Below, one piece after another: positions 16,555 through 27,132 of a stretch of DNA of 64,000 nt. This stretch comes from an uncultured Atopobiaceae bacterium (lineage in GTDB: Bacteria > Actinomycetota > Coriobacteriia > Coriobacteriales > Atopobiaceae): contig CALUNW010000006.1 in NCBI GenBank assembly GCA_944322145.1, positions 62,001 to 126,000 of the forward strand. The letters are read 5' to 3'. The stretch's first letter is position 1. Every line of letters starts with the position of its first letter. The translations under genes and the position numbers were made by a program. The notes under the pieces are model-generated. The model saw only the letters and a list, made by a program, of their open reading frames with translations. It made no database searches and was not told the origin of the DNA.

Positions 16555-18159
16555 ATGGCAGAGACGAACCCCACCACGCAGCCCGCGGCCGAGACCGCAG
16601 CGCAGACCACCGCAATCCCCACGACCCAGCCCGGCGAGATCAACGCCGCGCTCGCCAACCCCCGCGCCGACATGGAGGCGCTCGACGCCCTCGAGCGCAC
16701 GCTCTTCTCGCTTCGCTACGCCATGGGGGAGATCGGCGGCCTCGGCCCCGTGATCGACCCGCCCAAGGCCACCGCCCAGCGCGGCGAGGCCATGGCCCAG
16801 CTGCAGGAGATGTCGGTCCGCGCGATCTGCGACCCCGCCGTGGCACCGCTGCTGGATCGTCTGGAGGCGGAGCCCGAGCTCATCGGCAAGACCCGCATGG
16901 CGCAGGTCAAGATCCTCAAGCGCGACCGTGCGTCGCTCGTTGACGTTCCCGCCGAGGAGCAGGCCGCCTTCAGCCGCCTCACCGTGGAGGCCAACGACAT
17001 CTGGCGTCGCGCCAAGGCCGCAAACGACTGGGCGTCGTTCGAGCCCTACGTGGGCCGCATCGTCGAGTCGCTGCGTCGCATGGCGGAGTGCAAGGACGCC
17101 GAGAAGGACCCGTATGACGTCTGGCTCAACGAGTACGAGTGGGGCACCGACCGCGCCTTCTACGACCGGTTCTTCGACCAGGTGAAGGAGTGCGTGGTCC
17201 CGCTGCTCGCCGACTGCGTGGCGAGCCGCCACAAGCCCAGCCACGCCTGCGTCGACGGCTCGTTTGACGTGGAGCGCCAGTGGCGCCTCGCCGGCGACCT
17301 CGCGCGCCTTGAGGGCCTCGACGAGGAGGCGCTTTGGATCGGGCGCACCGAGCACCCCTTCACGTGCGGGCTCTCGCGCGACTTTGTGATCGTGACCGGC
17401 CACGCCTATCCCGACAACGTGCTCTCCAACGTCTTCTCCATCCTCCACGAGGGCGGGCACGCCCTCTACGAGCAGAACGTCGACGCCGACTATGCGGGCA
17501 CCTCGCTTGCCGAGGGCACCTCGATGGGCATGCACGAGGCGCAGAGCCGCTTCTTCGAGAACCTCGTGGGCCGCTCCGAGGCCTATGCGCCCACGCTGCT
17601 GGCCGTGCTGCGCCGCCACTTCCCCGGCCAGTTCGCCCGCGTGACCGCCCACCAGCTCTACCTGGCGGAGAACTGCGCCGAGCCGGGTCTGGTCCGCACC
17701 GAGGCCGACGAGCTCACCTACCCGCTGCACGTCCTCGTTCGCTACGAGATCGAGCAGCTGCTCTTCTCGGGCGAGGCCACCGCGGCAGACGTTCCGCGCC
17801 TCTGGGCGCAGAAGTACCGCGACTACCTGGGCGTCACCGTCCCCGACGACGCGCGCGGCGCGCTGCAGGACACGCACTGGTCCGACGGCTCGTTCGGCTA
17901 CTTCCCCACCTACGCGCTGGGGTCGGCCTTTGGCGCGCAGCTCAAGGCGGCCATGGTCCGCGGCGGCATGGACTTCGACGCGGTCTGCGCCTCCGGCGAC
18001 CTCGCGCCCATCCGCACCTGGCTGCGCGACAACATCTGGCGCTGGGGCCGCGCCAAGGACTCCGGCGAGCTCATCGAGGCCGCGTGCGGCGAGCCCTTCT
18101 CGGCGAAGTACTACACCGACTACCTCACCGAGAAGTTCTCCGCCATCTACCGCCTGTAA
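16555..18159 (+). CDS. M32-family metallocarboxypeptidase (carboxypeptidase Taq type)
   Basis: 534 aa. Zinc motif HEGGH (residues 298-302) and the second-helix MHEAQSRF (ligand Glu328), DTHWSDGSFGYFPTYALG near the C-terminus: a complete M32 enzyme, cytoplasmic. The first 30 residues are a Thr/Ala/Gln-rich extension not usual in the family. ATG 16555 follows CGAGGAG. Its TAA stop lies inside a REP palindrome. Confidence 0.93.
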   Translation: MAETNPTTQPAAETAAQTTAIPTTQPGEINAALANPRADMEALDALERTLFSLRYAMGEIGGLGPVIDPPKATAQRGEAMAQLQEMSVRAICDPAVAPLLDRLEAEPELIGKTRMAQVKILKRDRASLVDVPAEEQAAFSRLTVEANDIWRRAKAANDWASFEPYVGRIVESLRRMAECKDAEKDPYDVWLNEYEWGTDRAFYDRFFDQVKECVVPLLADCVASRHKPSHACVDGSFDVERQWRLAGDLARLEGLDEEALWIGRTEHPFTCGLSRDFVIVTGHAYPDNVLSNVFSILHEGGHALYEQNVDADYAGTSLAEGTSMGMHEAQSRFFENLVGRSEAYAPTLLAVLRRHFPGQFARVTAHQLYLAENCAEPGLVRTEADELTYPLHVLVRYEIEQLLFSGEATAADVPRLWAQKYRDYLGVTVPDDARGALQDTHWSDGSFGYFPTYALGSAFGAQLKAAMVRGGMDFDAVCASGDLAPIRTWLRDNIWRWGRAKDSGELIEAACGEPFSAKYYTDYLTEKFSAIYRL

Positions 18160-18236
18160 ATTGGGGACAGTCCCCAATTTACAGAAATATTTGATATCAA
18201 AGGTTTGTGTTAATTGGGGACTGTCCCCAATTAACA
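18154..18236. repeat. Pair of REP-like palindromes (AATTGGGGACNGTCCCCAATT)
   Basis: First: 18154-18184, 15-bp arms around one base, containing the M32 stop codon. Second: 18208-18236, 14-bp arms. The 23 bp between them is AT-rich. They separate the peptidase and dtd genes. Confidence 0.9.
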
Positions 18237-18252
18237 GACGGAGAGGCCGGGG

Positions 18253-18729
18253 ATGAGAGCGCTCATACAACGCGTGGAGCAGGCGTCGGTCGAGGTGGAC
18301 GGCGCCGTGACGGGCAGCTGCGGCGCTGGCTACCTTATCCTGCTGGGCGTGGCGCCCGGCGACAACAAGGCGCTGGCTGAGCGGCTCTGGCGCAAGGTGG
18401 CAGCGCTGCGCATCTGCGCGGACGATGCCGGCAAGACCAACCGCTCGCTGCTCGACACCGGCGGCGGCGTGCTCGTGGTGAGCCAGTTCACGCTCTACGC
18501 CGACGCCCGCCGTGGCAACCGGCCGTCATTCACCGGAGCGGCCGGTCCCGAGCTCGCAGAGAGCCTCTACGACCGGTTCTGCGACCTCGCCGAGGCGGAG
18601 CTGGGGCCAGGGCGCGTGGGGCGCGGCATCTTCGGCGCGGACATGCGCGTGAGCCTGGTCAACGACGGGCCCTTCACCGTCCTTCTCGACACCGATGAAC
18701 TAGGCTGGTCATCCTCATCTGTTGATTGA
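18253..18729 (+). CDS. dtd: D-aminoacyl-tRNA deacylase
   Basis: 158 aa. SQFTLYAD and the C-terminal NDGPFTVLLDT motif are the two Dtd active-site elements. The ATG at 18253 follows GGAGAGGCCGGG. It hydrolyses D-aminoacyl-tRNAs (quality control). Length exceeds the usual 145-150 by a short Ser-rich tail. Confidence 0.95.
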   Translation: MRALIQRVEQASVEVDGAVTGSCGAGYLILLGVAPGDNKALAERLWRKVAALRICADDAGKTNRSLLDTGGGVLVVSQFTLYADARRGNRPSFTGAAGPELAESLYDRFCDLAEAELGPGRVGRGIFGADMRVSLVNDGPFTVLLDTDELGWSSSSVD

Positions 18730-18795
18730 ATGCCCTGAAAGAAACCTTGGTATGCTAGCAAGGTTGTGCATTCAGGTCGTCAGAAAGGCTCTCGC

Positions 18796-19275
18796 ATGAA
18801 GATCGTCGATGAGTTCAAGGAGTTCATCGCCCGCGGCAACGTCATGGACATGGCCGTCGGTATCATCGTCGGTGGCGCGTTCACCGCAATCGTCAACTCG
18901 CTCGTGACCAACGTCATCCAGCCGCTCATCACGCTGGTGACCACCGTCTCCAGCACCGCCACCGGCGGCGCGGCCGACGGCGCCACCGAGGCCATCAACA
19001 GCTTGCGCTGGCTCGTTCCCGGCACCACCGATCAGTACATCGACCTCGGTGCCTTCATCTCCGCCATCATCAACTTCCTGATCATCGCCTTCGTGGTCTT
19101 CTGCATGGTCAAGGGCCTCAACACCATGCGCGAGCGCATGGACGCCATCGCCAAGAAGAACGCCGAGGACGAGGCCGCCGAGGAGGCCGCTGCCCCGACC
19201 TGCCCGTACTGCCTCGAGGAGGTCAAGCCCGGCGCCACCCGCTGCCCGCACTGCGGCGAGAAGATCGAGGCCTAG
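18796..19275 (+). CDS. mscL: Large-conductance mechanosensitive channel with C-terminal zinc ribbon
   Basis: 159 aa. N-terminal MKIVDEFKEFIARGNVMDMAVGIIVGGAFT is diagnostic for MscL; second membrane helix near residues 80-100; cytoplasmic helix MRERMDAIAKK. After an Ala/Glu linker the protein ends with CPYC...CPHC, a zinc-ribbon that most MscL proteins lack. Possible role in assembly or redox/metal sensing is inference. ATG 18796, AAAGG upstream. Terminator at 19298-19335. Confidence 0.93.
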   Translation: MKIVDEFKEFIARGNVMDMAVGIIVGGAFTAIVNSLVTNVIQPLITLVTTVSSTATGGAADGATEAINSLRWLVPGTTDQYIDLGAFISAIINFLIIAFVVFCMVKGLNTMRERMDAIAKKNAEDEAAEEAAAPTCPYCLEEVKPGATRCPHCGEKIEA

Positions 19276-19297
19276 GCCCCAACCTTCATTGCACGTT

Positions 19298-19335
19298 AGC
19301 GCCGCTCGGCATCGCGCCGGGCGGCGCTTTTTTGT
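19298..19335 (+). terminator. Rho-independent terminator of mscL
   Basis: AGCGCCGC (19298-19305) pairs with GCGGCGCT (19321-19328), then TTTTTTG. Confidence 0.85.
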
Positions 19336-19445
19336 TGTCGGGAGAAACCGGAGGGCGGCGGGCGACAAGAACGCGCCGCCCGACCACGTGGATCGAGCGG
19401 CGCACAGAACAAGCTACACGCCTGGCGAGAAAAGCGCAGGCGCCC

Positions 19446-20411
19446 CTACGGCAGGCGCGACGTCACGAGCGTCATGTCCCCCGTGAAGGCAAGCGCGCCG
19501 CAGCCGGCGGGCGCAAGGAAGTGCGTGCCCAGGCCGATCTGGTGCTCCACGCCCGCCTCGGCGGCGCAGACGGTACCGGAGCCCTCGATCACGCTCACGC
19601 ACATGAACGGGTACGGCTCCTCCACGACCTTCTCGCCCGACACGCGCACGCGGTCCACGACGAAGTTGGGGCACTCCATGAGCTCGGTCACGCCGTCGAC
19701 CTCGGGCGCGGTGACCTCGCCGGACGCGGGCGCCTCCATGCCGTAGTCCACAACGTCGAGGCTCTGCTGGATGTGCAGGTCGCGCGGCTTGCCGTCATCG
19801 CCCAGGCGGTCGTAGTCGTAGACGCGGTACGTGACGTCGGAGGACTGCTGCGTCTCCAGGATCAGCGTGCCGCCCTGGATGGCGTGGACGGTGCCCGGCT
19901 CGATGGGGAAGAAGTCGCCCACGCGGCACGGCACGAGGTTGAGCATGTCGTCCCAGCGGCCCTCGTCAATCATGGCAGCGAGCTCGGCGCGGTCGTGCGC
20001 GTGCTGGCCGATCACGATCTTGGTGCCCGGGTCCACGGCGAGCACGTACCAGCACTCGCGCTTGCCCAGGCTGCCATTCTCGTGCTCGGCGGCGTAGGCG
20101 TCGTCCGGATGCACCTGCACGGAGAGGTTGTCCTTGGCGTCGATGATCTTGACCAGCAGCGGGAAGCGGTCGCCCTCGACGCCGCCGAAGAGCTCGCGGT
20201 GCTCGTCCCAGAGCTCGGAGAGGTGCTTGCCGTCCCACGCGCCGCCGGCAACAACGCAGTCGCCGTTGGGATGCGCGCTGATGGCCCAGCACTCGCCGAT
20301 CGGGCCGTCGGGAATCTCGTAGCCAAACTCGGTCTCGAGCTTGCGGCCGCCCCAGATCTTCCCATGGAAGATGGGCGTCGGGAAGATAAGGTCGCGCGTG
20401 ATGTCGGACAT
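19446..20411 (-). CDS. manA: Class I mannose-6-phosphate isomerase
   Basis: 321 aa. PTPIFHGKIWGGRKLE at the start, zinc-binding QVHPDD (His101), and the PGTVHAIQGG loop are those of short, Bacillus-type ManA. ATG 20411 follows GCAGGAGGAAAG. Interconverts mannose-6-P and fructose-6-P. Alone on its strand; not obviously in an operon. Confidence 0.93.
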   Translation of the reverse strand: MSDITRDLIFPTPIFHGKIWGGRKLETEFGYEIPDGPIGECWAISAHPNGDCVVAGGAWDGKHLSELWDEHRELFGGVEGDRFPLLVKIIDAKDNLSVQVHPDDAYAAEHENGSLGKRECWYVLAVDPGTKIVIGQHAHDRAELAAMIDEGRWDDMLNLVPCRVGDFFPIEPGTVHAIQGGTLILETQQSSDVTYRVYDYDRLGDDGKPRDLHIQQSLDVVDYGMEAPASGEVTAPEVDGVTELMECPNFVVDRVRVSGEKVVEEPYPFMCVSVIEGSGTVCAAEAGVEHQIGLGTHFLAPAGCGALAFTGDMTLVTSRLP

Positions 20412-20491
20412 GCTTTCCTCCTGCTCAAACGGCGGTTCAGACGATGTCATCTTACCCCGCCGAGCGGCAAGAGTGGGCGACGAGCCTGCCC

Positions 20492-20773
20492 TCACAGGTG
20501 GGCGTGCCACCAGCCGTGAGCTCCCTCGTGGGCCTGGGCCTCCTCGGAGGGATGAAAGCGGTCGCAGACATTGGATGTGCGCAGGTACTCCTCGCCAAAC
20601 GGGTCGACGGACGGCACAAGGTTGCGCGGGTCCTCGGAGAAGTGGTCGTCCGGGCTCGTGTGGACGTGGGGGTCGGTCAGCGTGAAGCCGCGGCTGCAGG
20701 CGCCGCGGTACTTGCCGGACTTCTTGTTGCGCGCAAAGGACGCGAAGATGCAGTCGGTGCAGTGAAAGCCCAT
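20492..20773 (-). CDS. Small Cys/His-rich protein of unknown function
   Basis: 93 aa, starting MGFHCTDCIFASFA. Cysteines at 5, 8, 26 and about 70, plus many histidines towards the C-terminus (AHEGAHGWWHAHL), suggest metal binding. No signal peptide. ATG 20773 has GGGGAGGG just upstream, and coding bias is good, so the gene is probably real. Divergent from the lipase gene. Function not recognised. Confidence 0.65.
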   Translation of the reverse strand: MGFHCTDCIFASFARNKKSGKYRGACSRGFTLTDPHVHTSPDDHFSEDPRNLVPSVDPFGEEYLRTSNVCDRFHPSEEAQAHEGAHGWWHAHL

Positions 20774-20911
20774 GGACCCTCCCCTATCGTGCACTTGAGA
20801 CGGTATCGTACCCCAATGCGAGCGGCATATACACGTCGGCGGGCGGAACCTCGGCGCATGCGCGGCCGCGGACGGGGATACTGCTGTGTACGGGCAACGT
20901 AAGGAGGTCCG

Positions 20912-21883
20912 ATGAACGAGCAGGGCATCAACCGAGAAGAGCTGCGCTTCCCCTCCGCTGACGGGCGCTCCACCATCCGCGCGCTCGTCTGGTGGCCAGC
21001 GCTCGCCGCCGGCGCGCGGCCGCGGGGCGTCGTGCAGGTCATCCACGGCATGGCCGAGCACGTCGAGCGCTACGGCGCCCTCGCGTGCCTGTTCGCAGCC
21101 CACGGCTTCGTGGTCTGCGGCGACGACCATGCGGGCCACGGCGCCTCCTGCGATCCCGATAGCTACGGCTGCCTGCCGGCGCGCGGCGGGGCCGAGGCGC
21201 TCGTCGCCGACGAGCACACTCTGCGCCGCCTCATGACGGAGCGCGTGGGTGCCGACGTGCCCTATCTGCTCCTCGGCCACTCGCTCGGCAGCTACATCGC
21301 CCGCGTCTACCTGGCCGAGCGCGGGGAGGGCCTCGCAGGAGTGGTCCTCAGCGGCACCGGCACGCTCCCCGTGGCCGTCTCGTGGGCGGGGCACGCCCTC
21401 GCGCGCCTCACCTGCGCCGCCCGCGGCGAGGACTACCGCTCCAAGTTGCTCGACGGCATGGGCGTCGGCGGCTACGCTCGCGCCGTCCCCGGCCCGACGG
21501 GCTGCGAGTGGCTGAGCCATAACGAGAAGAACGTGGCCACCTACGTCGCCGATTCCCGCTGCGGCTTCATGTTCTCAGCGGGCGGCTACGCGGCCGTCAC
21601 CAAGCTCACGGCGCGAGCCTGCTCGCTCGCGTGGGCGCGGCGCGCTCCCCACGACGTGCCGCTTCTCTTTGTCTCCGGAGCGGAGGACCCCGTGGGCGAC
21701 AACGGCCGCGGCGTGCGCGCGGCGGCCGAGCTCGCGCGCCGCGCAGGGCAGAGGCACGTTGACGTGCGCATCTACGAGGGCATGCGCCACGAGATATTCA
21801 ACGAGGACGACGGTGGGCGCGTCATGGCCGACGTGCTCTCCTGGGTCGAGGAGCGCCTCGGCACGGACGAGAAGGGACGCTAG
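20912..21883 (+). CDS. Alpha/beta hydrolase, monoacylglycerol lipase/lysophospholipase family
   Basis: 323 aa. Serine hydrolase elbow LGHSLGS (Ser124), acid in SGAEDPVGD and catalytic His in GMRHEIFNE; VIHGMAEHVERY near the N-terminus is the oxyanion HGxxEH motif of the family. No export signal. AAGGAGG before ATG 20912. It ends one base before glpK, so the pair probably releases glycerol from glycerides and phosphorylates it. Confidence 0.88.
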   Translation: MNEQGINREELRFPSADGRSTIRALVWWPALAAGARPRGVVQVIHGMAEHVERYGALACLFAAHGFVVCGDDHAGHGASCDPDSYGCLPARGGAEALVADEHTLRRLMTERVGADVPYLLLGHSLGSYIARVYLAERGEGLAGVVLSGTGTLPVAVSWAGHALARLTCAARGEDYRSKLLDGMGVGGYARAVPGPTGCEWLSHNEKNVATYVADSRCGFMFSAGGYAAVTKLTARACSLAWARRAPHDVPLLFVSGAEDPVGDNGRGVRAAAELARRAGQRHVDVRIYEGMRHEIFNEDDGGRVMADVLSWVEERLGTDEKGR

Positions 21884-21884
21884 C

Positions 21885-23378
21885 ATGGGAGCAGAGAAGT
21901 ACGTCATCGCACTGGACCAGGGGACCACGTCGTCGCGCGCGGCGCTGATCGACCGCGCCGGCCGCATGGTCGACGTCGTCCAGCGCCCCTTCCAGCAGAT
22001 CTTCCCGCAGCCCGGCTGGGTCGAGCACAACCCGCAGGAGATTCTCTTCTCGCAGCTGGGCAGCTGCACGGAGCTCATCGCGCGCCACGGGCTCACCGCG
22101 GCTGACGTGGCCGCCATCGGGATCGACAACCAGCGCGAGACCACCATCGTCTGGGACCCGGCGACGGGCGCGCCTGTGTGCAACGCCATCGTGTGGCAGT
22201 GCCGGCGCACGGCAGATATGGTCGAGCAGATCTGCGGGGCTCCGGAGGTGCGCGAGATGGTGCGCGCCAAGACCGGCCTTCTGCCCGACGCGTACTTCTC
22301 GGCCAGCAAGATCGCCTGGATTCTGGAGAACGTCCCCGGAGCGCGCGAGCGCGCGGAGGCGGGCGAGCTGCTCTTTGGCACGGTGGACACGTGGCTTGTC
22401 TGGGTGCTCACGGGCGGCCTGGTGCACGCGACCGACCCCACCAACGCCAGCCGCACGATGCTCTACAACATCCACGAGGGCCGATGGGACGAGGGGCTGC
22501 TCGCCCTCTTTGGCATCCCGGCGTCGATGATGCCCGAGGTGCTCCCGAGCTCTGGCCTCTTTGGCGAGACGAGCTACCCGGGGCTGCCGGCGGGCATCCC
22601 CATCATGGGCGTGGCCGGCGACCAGCAGGCGGCCCTCTTCGGGCAGTGCTGCTTTGCGCCCGGCGAGGCCAAGAACACCTACGGGACCGGCTGCTTCATG
22701 CTGCTCAACACCGGCGGCAAGGCCAGGACGAGCGAGCACGGCCTCGTGACCACCATCGCCGCGGCGCCGCCGGACGCGCCCGCCACGCAGTACGCCCTCG
22801 AGGGCTCCGTCTTTGTGGCGGGCGCGCTCATCCAGTGGCTGCGCGATGAGCTGGGCATCATTCGCACCGCAGCGGAGACCGAGGCGCTCGCGCGGAGCGT
22901 GCCGGACACGGGCGGCGTCTACATCGTGCCCGCGTTCACCGGCCTGGGCGCGCCCTGGTGGAAGCCCGACGCGCGCGGGGCGATCCTGGGCCTCACCCGC
23001 GGGACCACGCGCGCCCACCTCGCGCGGGCGGCGCTCGAGGCGCTCGCCTACCAGATCCGCGACCTCGCGGACGCCATGGCGGCCGACGCCGGCGGGGCGC
23101 TCGACGTCCTCAACGTGGACGGCGGCGCCTCGGCCAACGACTTCCTGATGCAGTTCCAGGCAGACCTGCTCGGCTGCGAGCTGCTCCGCCCGGCCAACAC
23201 CGAGACCACCTCGCTCGGGGCGGCCTACCTGGCGGGACTTGCCTCCGGGTTCTGGGGCGGCACCGACGAGCTGCGCGGCCTGCGGTCAGACGACGACGTC
23301 TTCCGTCGCACGATGGACCCCACGCGAGTCGACGCCCTTCTCGCCGGCTGGCACGACGCCGTACGCCGCGTGCTGTAG
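21885..23378 (+). CDS. glpK: Glycerol kinase
   Basis: 497 aa, full length. ALDQGTTSSRA, DNQRETTIVWD, GVAGDQQAALFGQ and NTYGTGCFMLLNTG are the FGGY/GlpK landmarks. ATG 21885 is one base after the lipase TAG, with GAGAAGGGA upstream, so translation is coupled. Makes sn-glycerol-3-phosphate. No glpF or glpD nearby. Ends at a large REP palindrome. Confidence 0.95.
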   Translation: MGAEKYVIALDQGTTSSRAALIDRAGRMVDVVQRPFQQIFPQPGWVEHNPQEILFSQLGSCTELIARHGLTAADVAAIGIDNQRETTIVWDPATGAPVCNAIVWQCRRTADMVEQICGAPEVREMVRAKTGLLPDAYFSASKIAWILENVPGARERAEAGELLFGTVDTWLVWVLTGGLVHATDPTNASRTMLYNIHEGRWDEGLLALFGIPASMMPEVLPSSGLFGETSYPGLPAGIPIMGVAGDQQAALFGQCCFAPGEAKNTYGTGCFMLLNTGGKARTSEHGLVTTIAAAPPDAPATQYALEGSVFVAGALIQWLRDELGIIRTAAETEALARSVPDTGGVYIVPAFTGLGAPWWKPDARGAILGLTRGTTRAHLARAALEALAYQIRDLADAMAADAGGALDVLNVDGGASANDFLMQFQADLLGCELLRPANTETTSLGAAYLAGLASGFWGGTDELRGLRSDDDVFRRTMDPTRVDALLAGWHDAVRRVL

Positions 23379-23380
23379 GG

Positions 23381-23484
23381 CCTGCAAAAGGGGACGGGCG
23401 CAGAGCCCCAGTTAAAACCTGTCAAAAAGTTTCTCACTTTTGACAGGTTTTAACTGGGGCTCTGCGCCCGTCCCCTTTTGCAGG
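23381..23484. repeat. Large REP-like palindrome, 47-bp perfect arms
   Basis: Arms 23381-23427 and 23438-23484, loop 10 bp. Modules inside each arm: CAAAAGGGGAC, GGGCGCAGAGCCCC and AAAACCTGTC. Sits between convergent glpK and the CapA gene and can serve as a terminator both ways. Confidence 0.95.
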
Positions 23485-23486
23485 TC

Positions 23487-24689
23487 TCACGATCGCCAGA
23501 CGAGCTCTCCCGTGGCCGGATCAAAGCCCTCGCCCAGGCGCTCGGAGCAGAAGTCCACGCACCACTGACGCGTGAAGCCCCCGCAGCCCTCGAAGGCGCG
23601 GATGCCGTTCGCCGCGGCGAGCTCCTCGGTGTAGTCGGCCAGGCGGCGGGTGGTGAAGTCCTCCCCCTCCGCCCGCTGCGTGACCAGCGCCGTGAGGCGG
23701 CACTCGTCGACGCACGCGCCCGCGTCCGAGAAGGACACGCTCACCTGTGCCATGCCGCCCACCATCGTGTCCATGCGGCTCTGGCCCGAGATGAAGTTGC
23801 CCACGGACCAGAACACGGGCACCGTCCGCCCGTCCGCCGAGGCCAGCGCCTCAAAGGGCTGCAGCACGTGGGGGTGACCGCCGATGATGACGTCCGCGCC
23901 GGCGTCGGCGAGCGTCTGCGCCCAGCTGCGCTGGTCGGCGTTGGGCTCGGCGGCGTACTCGTCGCCCCAGTGCGGGCAGGCCACGACGAGGTCGGCCCCG
24001 GCCGAGCGCGCGGCGGCGACGTCGGCGGCGACGAGCTCGGCGTCCATCATGCGCACCGCCCAAGGCTCCGGCAGCGGGATGCCGTTCAGGTACGTGGCGT
24101 AGTTGAGCACGGCGACCACATGGCCCGCGCGCTCGACGACGGGCACCTCCCCGGCTGCCTCCTGGCTGTCCGCGATGCCCGTGACCAGCATGTCCGGATG
24201 TGCCGAGCGCCAGTAGGCGAGCTCGGCCGCTATGCCGTCCAGGCCGCGGTCGAGCGCATGGTTGTTGGCGTGGAGCACCACGTCAAAGCCCGCGGCGACC
24301 TCGGCGTCGCCGACCTCCTGCGGGCCGTTGAAGCTGGGATAGCCCGAGAGGCCGAGCGCCTCGCCGCCCAGAAGCGTCTCCTGGCTCACGAGTGCGAGGT
24401 CCGCCGCCTCCACGTCCCCCGCGATGTGCGCAAAGAAGTGAGCGTAGTCGCGGGTGCCGTCCGCGCGCAGGCCGCTGTCCTGCACGCTCGGGTGCAGGAG
24501 CACGTCGCCGATCGCCAAGATCGTGAGCTGGTCATCACCCGACGAGGAACCGTCCGCACGGTCGTAGACCGTCACGAGCTCGCGCCCTGCCTCCGGCGCG
24601 GGCACGCTGGAACAGCCCGTCAACGCTCCCAGCCCCGCAAGAGCGGCGGCCGAGAAGAACGAGCGACGCGTGAGCATCATGCGGGCCAC
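23487..24689 (-). CDS. CapA/PgsA-family metallophosphatase-like lipoprotein
   Basis: 400 aa. N-terminus TRRSFFSAAALAGLGALTGC has a twin-arginine pair followed by a lipobox, so it is probably a Tat-exported lipoprotein. CapA features: ILAIGDVLLH, HANNHALDRG, PHWGDEYAAEPN and GGHPHVLQP. GTG 24689 has AAGGAGG five bases upstream. Family members act in capsule or poly-gamma-glutamate metabolism; here there are no cap/pgs neighbours, so function is open. Confidence 0.85.
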   Translation of the reverse strand: MARMMLTRRSFFSAAALAGLGALTGCSSVPAPEAGRELVTVYDRADGSSSGDDQLTILAIGDVLLHPSVQDSGLRADGTRDYAHFFAHIAGDVEAADLALVSQETLLGGEALGLSGYPSFNGPQEVGDAEVAAGFDVVLHANNHALDRGLDGIAAELAYWRSAHPDMLVTGIADSQEAAGEVPVVERAGHVVAVLNYATYLNGIPLPEPWAVRMMDAELVAADVAAARSAGADLVVACPHWGDEYAAEPNADQRSWAQTLADAGADVIIGGHPHVLQPFEALASADGRTVPVFWSVGNFISGQSRMDTMVGGMAQVSVSFSDAGACVDECRLTALVTQRAEGEDFTTRRLADYTEELAAANGIRAFEGCGGFTRQWCVDFCSERLGEGFDPATGELVWRS

Positions 24690-24837
24690 GGTGACCTCCT
24701 TGCAACGGGTGCGCGTGGCCTCATTGTCGCACGTTCTTCTCGTCTGATGCGCCTCTCGGCACCGACGGGCGGCTCTTGGGCCGAGAAGAACCTCGAGACA
24801 GCAAAAGGGCCGGCGCGCGGCCGGCCCCCAGGCTGAA

Positions 24838-26241
<1,404 letters not shown>

Positions 26242-26371
26242 GGGTACTCCTTTTGCGAGACGAGGTTCTTCTCGATATGCCGGTCCTACTCTAGCGCAAC
26301 GCAGCGCGCCGCGACCCGCTAGAATCGACTCAACGAAAGCTGGTGCGGCGCGGCCGCCGGAAGGAGAACGC

Positions 26372-27034
26372 ATGGAAGCCTACAAGCGCGAGTTCATTGA
26401 GTTCATGGTCGAGTCCAACGTCCTGAAGTTCGGCGACTTCACGCTCAAGAGCGGCCGCAAGTCCCCGTTCTTCATGAACGCGGGCGCCTACGTGACGGGC
26501 TCCCAGCTCAAGCGCCTGGGCGAGTACTACGCCCACGCAATCCACGACAACTTTGGCCTGGACTTCGACGTGCTCTTTGGGCCGGCCTACAAGGGCATCC
26601 CGCTGGCCGTGACCACCGCCATCGCCCTGCACGACCTGTACGGCAAGGAGGTCCGCTACTGCTCCGACCGCAAGGAGGAGAAGGACCACGGCGCCGACAA
26701 GGGCGGCCTGCTCGGCACCAAGCTCGTCGACGGCGACCGCGTGGTCATGATCGAGGACGTCACCACCTCCGGCAAGTCCATCGACGAGACCTACCCCAAG
26801 GTCACCGGCGCCGCAAACGTGGAGATCAAGGGCCTCATCGTGAGCCTCAACCGCATGGAGGTCGGCAAGGGCGGCGTCGTGACCGCCCAGCAGGAGATCC
26901 AGGAGAAGTACGGCTTCCCGGTGGCGAGCATCGTGAGCATGGCCGAGGTCGTCGAGGCGCTCGACGGCACCGTCATCACGCCCGAGCTCAAGTCCGCGAT
27001 CGACGCCTACTACGAGCAGTACGGCGTCAAGTAG
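26372..27034 (+). CDS. pyrE: Orotate phosphoribosyltransferase
   Basis: 220 aa. [16 protein letters not shown] at the N-terminus, [11 protein letters not shown], and the PRPP motif [13 protein letters not shown] are all present. ATG 26372 follows GGAAGGAG. Converts orotate to OMP in pyrimidine synthesis; here it is separated from other pyr genes. Terminator at 27056-27098. Confidence 0.95.
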   Translation: MEAYKREFIEFMVESNVLKFGDFTLKSGRKSPFFMNAGAYVTGSQLKRLGEYYAHAIHDNFGLDFDVLFGPAYKGIPLAVTTAIALHDLYGKEVRYCSDRKEEKDHGADKGGLLGTKLVDGDRVVMIEDVTTSGKSIDETYPKVTGAANVEIKGLIVSLNRMEVGKGGVVTAQQEIQEKYGFPVASIVSMAEVVEALDGTVITPELKSAIDAYYEQYGVK

Positions 27035-27055
27035 CGCACGCCGAGAAACACCGAG

Positions 27056-27098
27056 AAGGGCGGACCACCGGCAAGCTGCGCTGGTGGCCCGCCCTTTC
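27056..27098 (+). terminator. Terminator after pyrE
   Basis: AAGGGCGG(A)CCACC pairs with GGTGG(C)CCGCCCTT, then TCT. A worn REP remnant with the repeated unit CTGCTGATTGGGA follows to 27132. Confidence 0.75.
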
Positions 27099-27132
27099 TG
27101 CTGATTGGGACGGGTTTTCTGCTGATTGGGGA

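Noticed and set aside
15406..18270. 954-codon minus-strand open frame
   Set aside because: Shadow of the ROK kinase and M32 peptidase genes; Arg/His/Ala/Gly-biased translation with no domain, a common artefact at this GC content.
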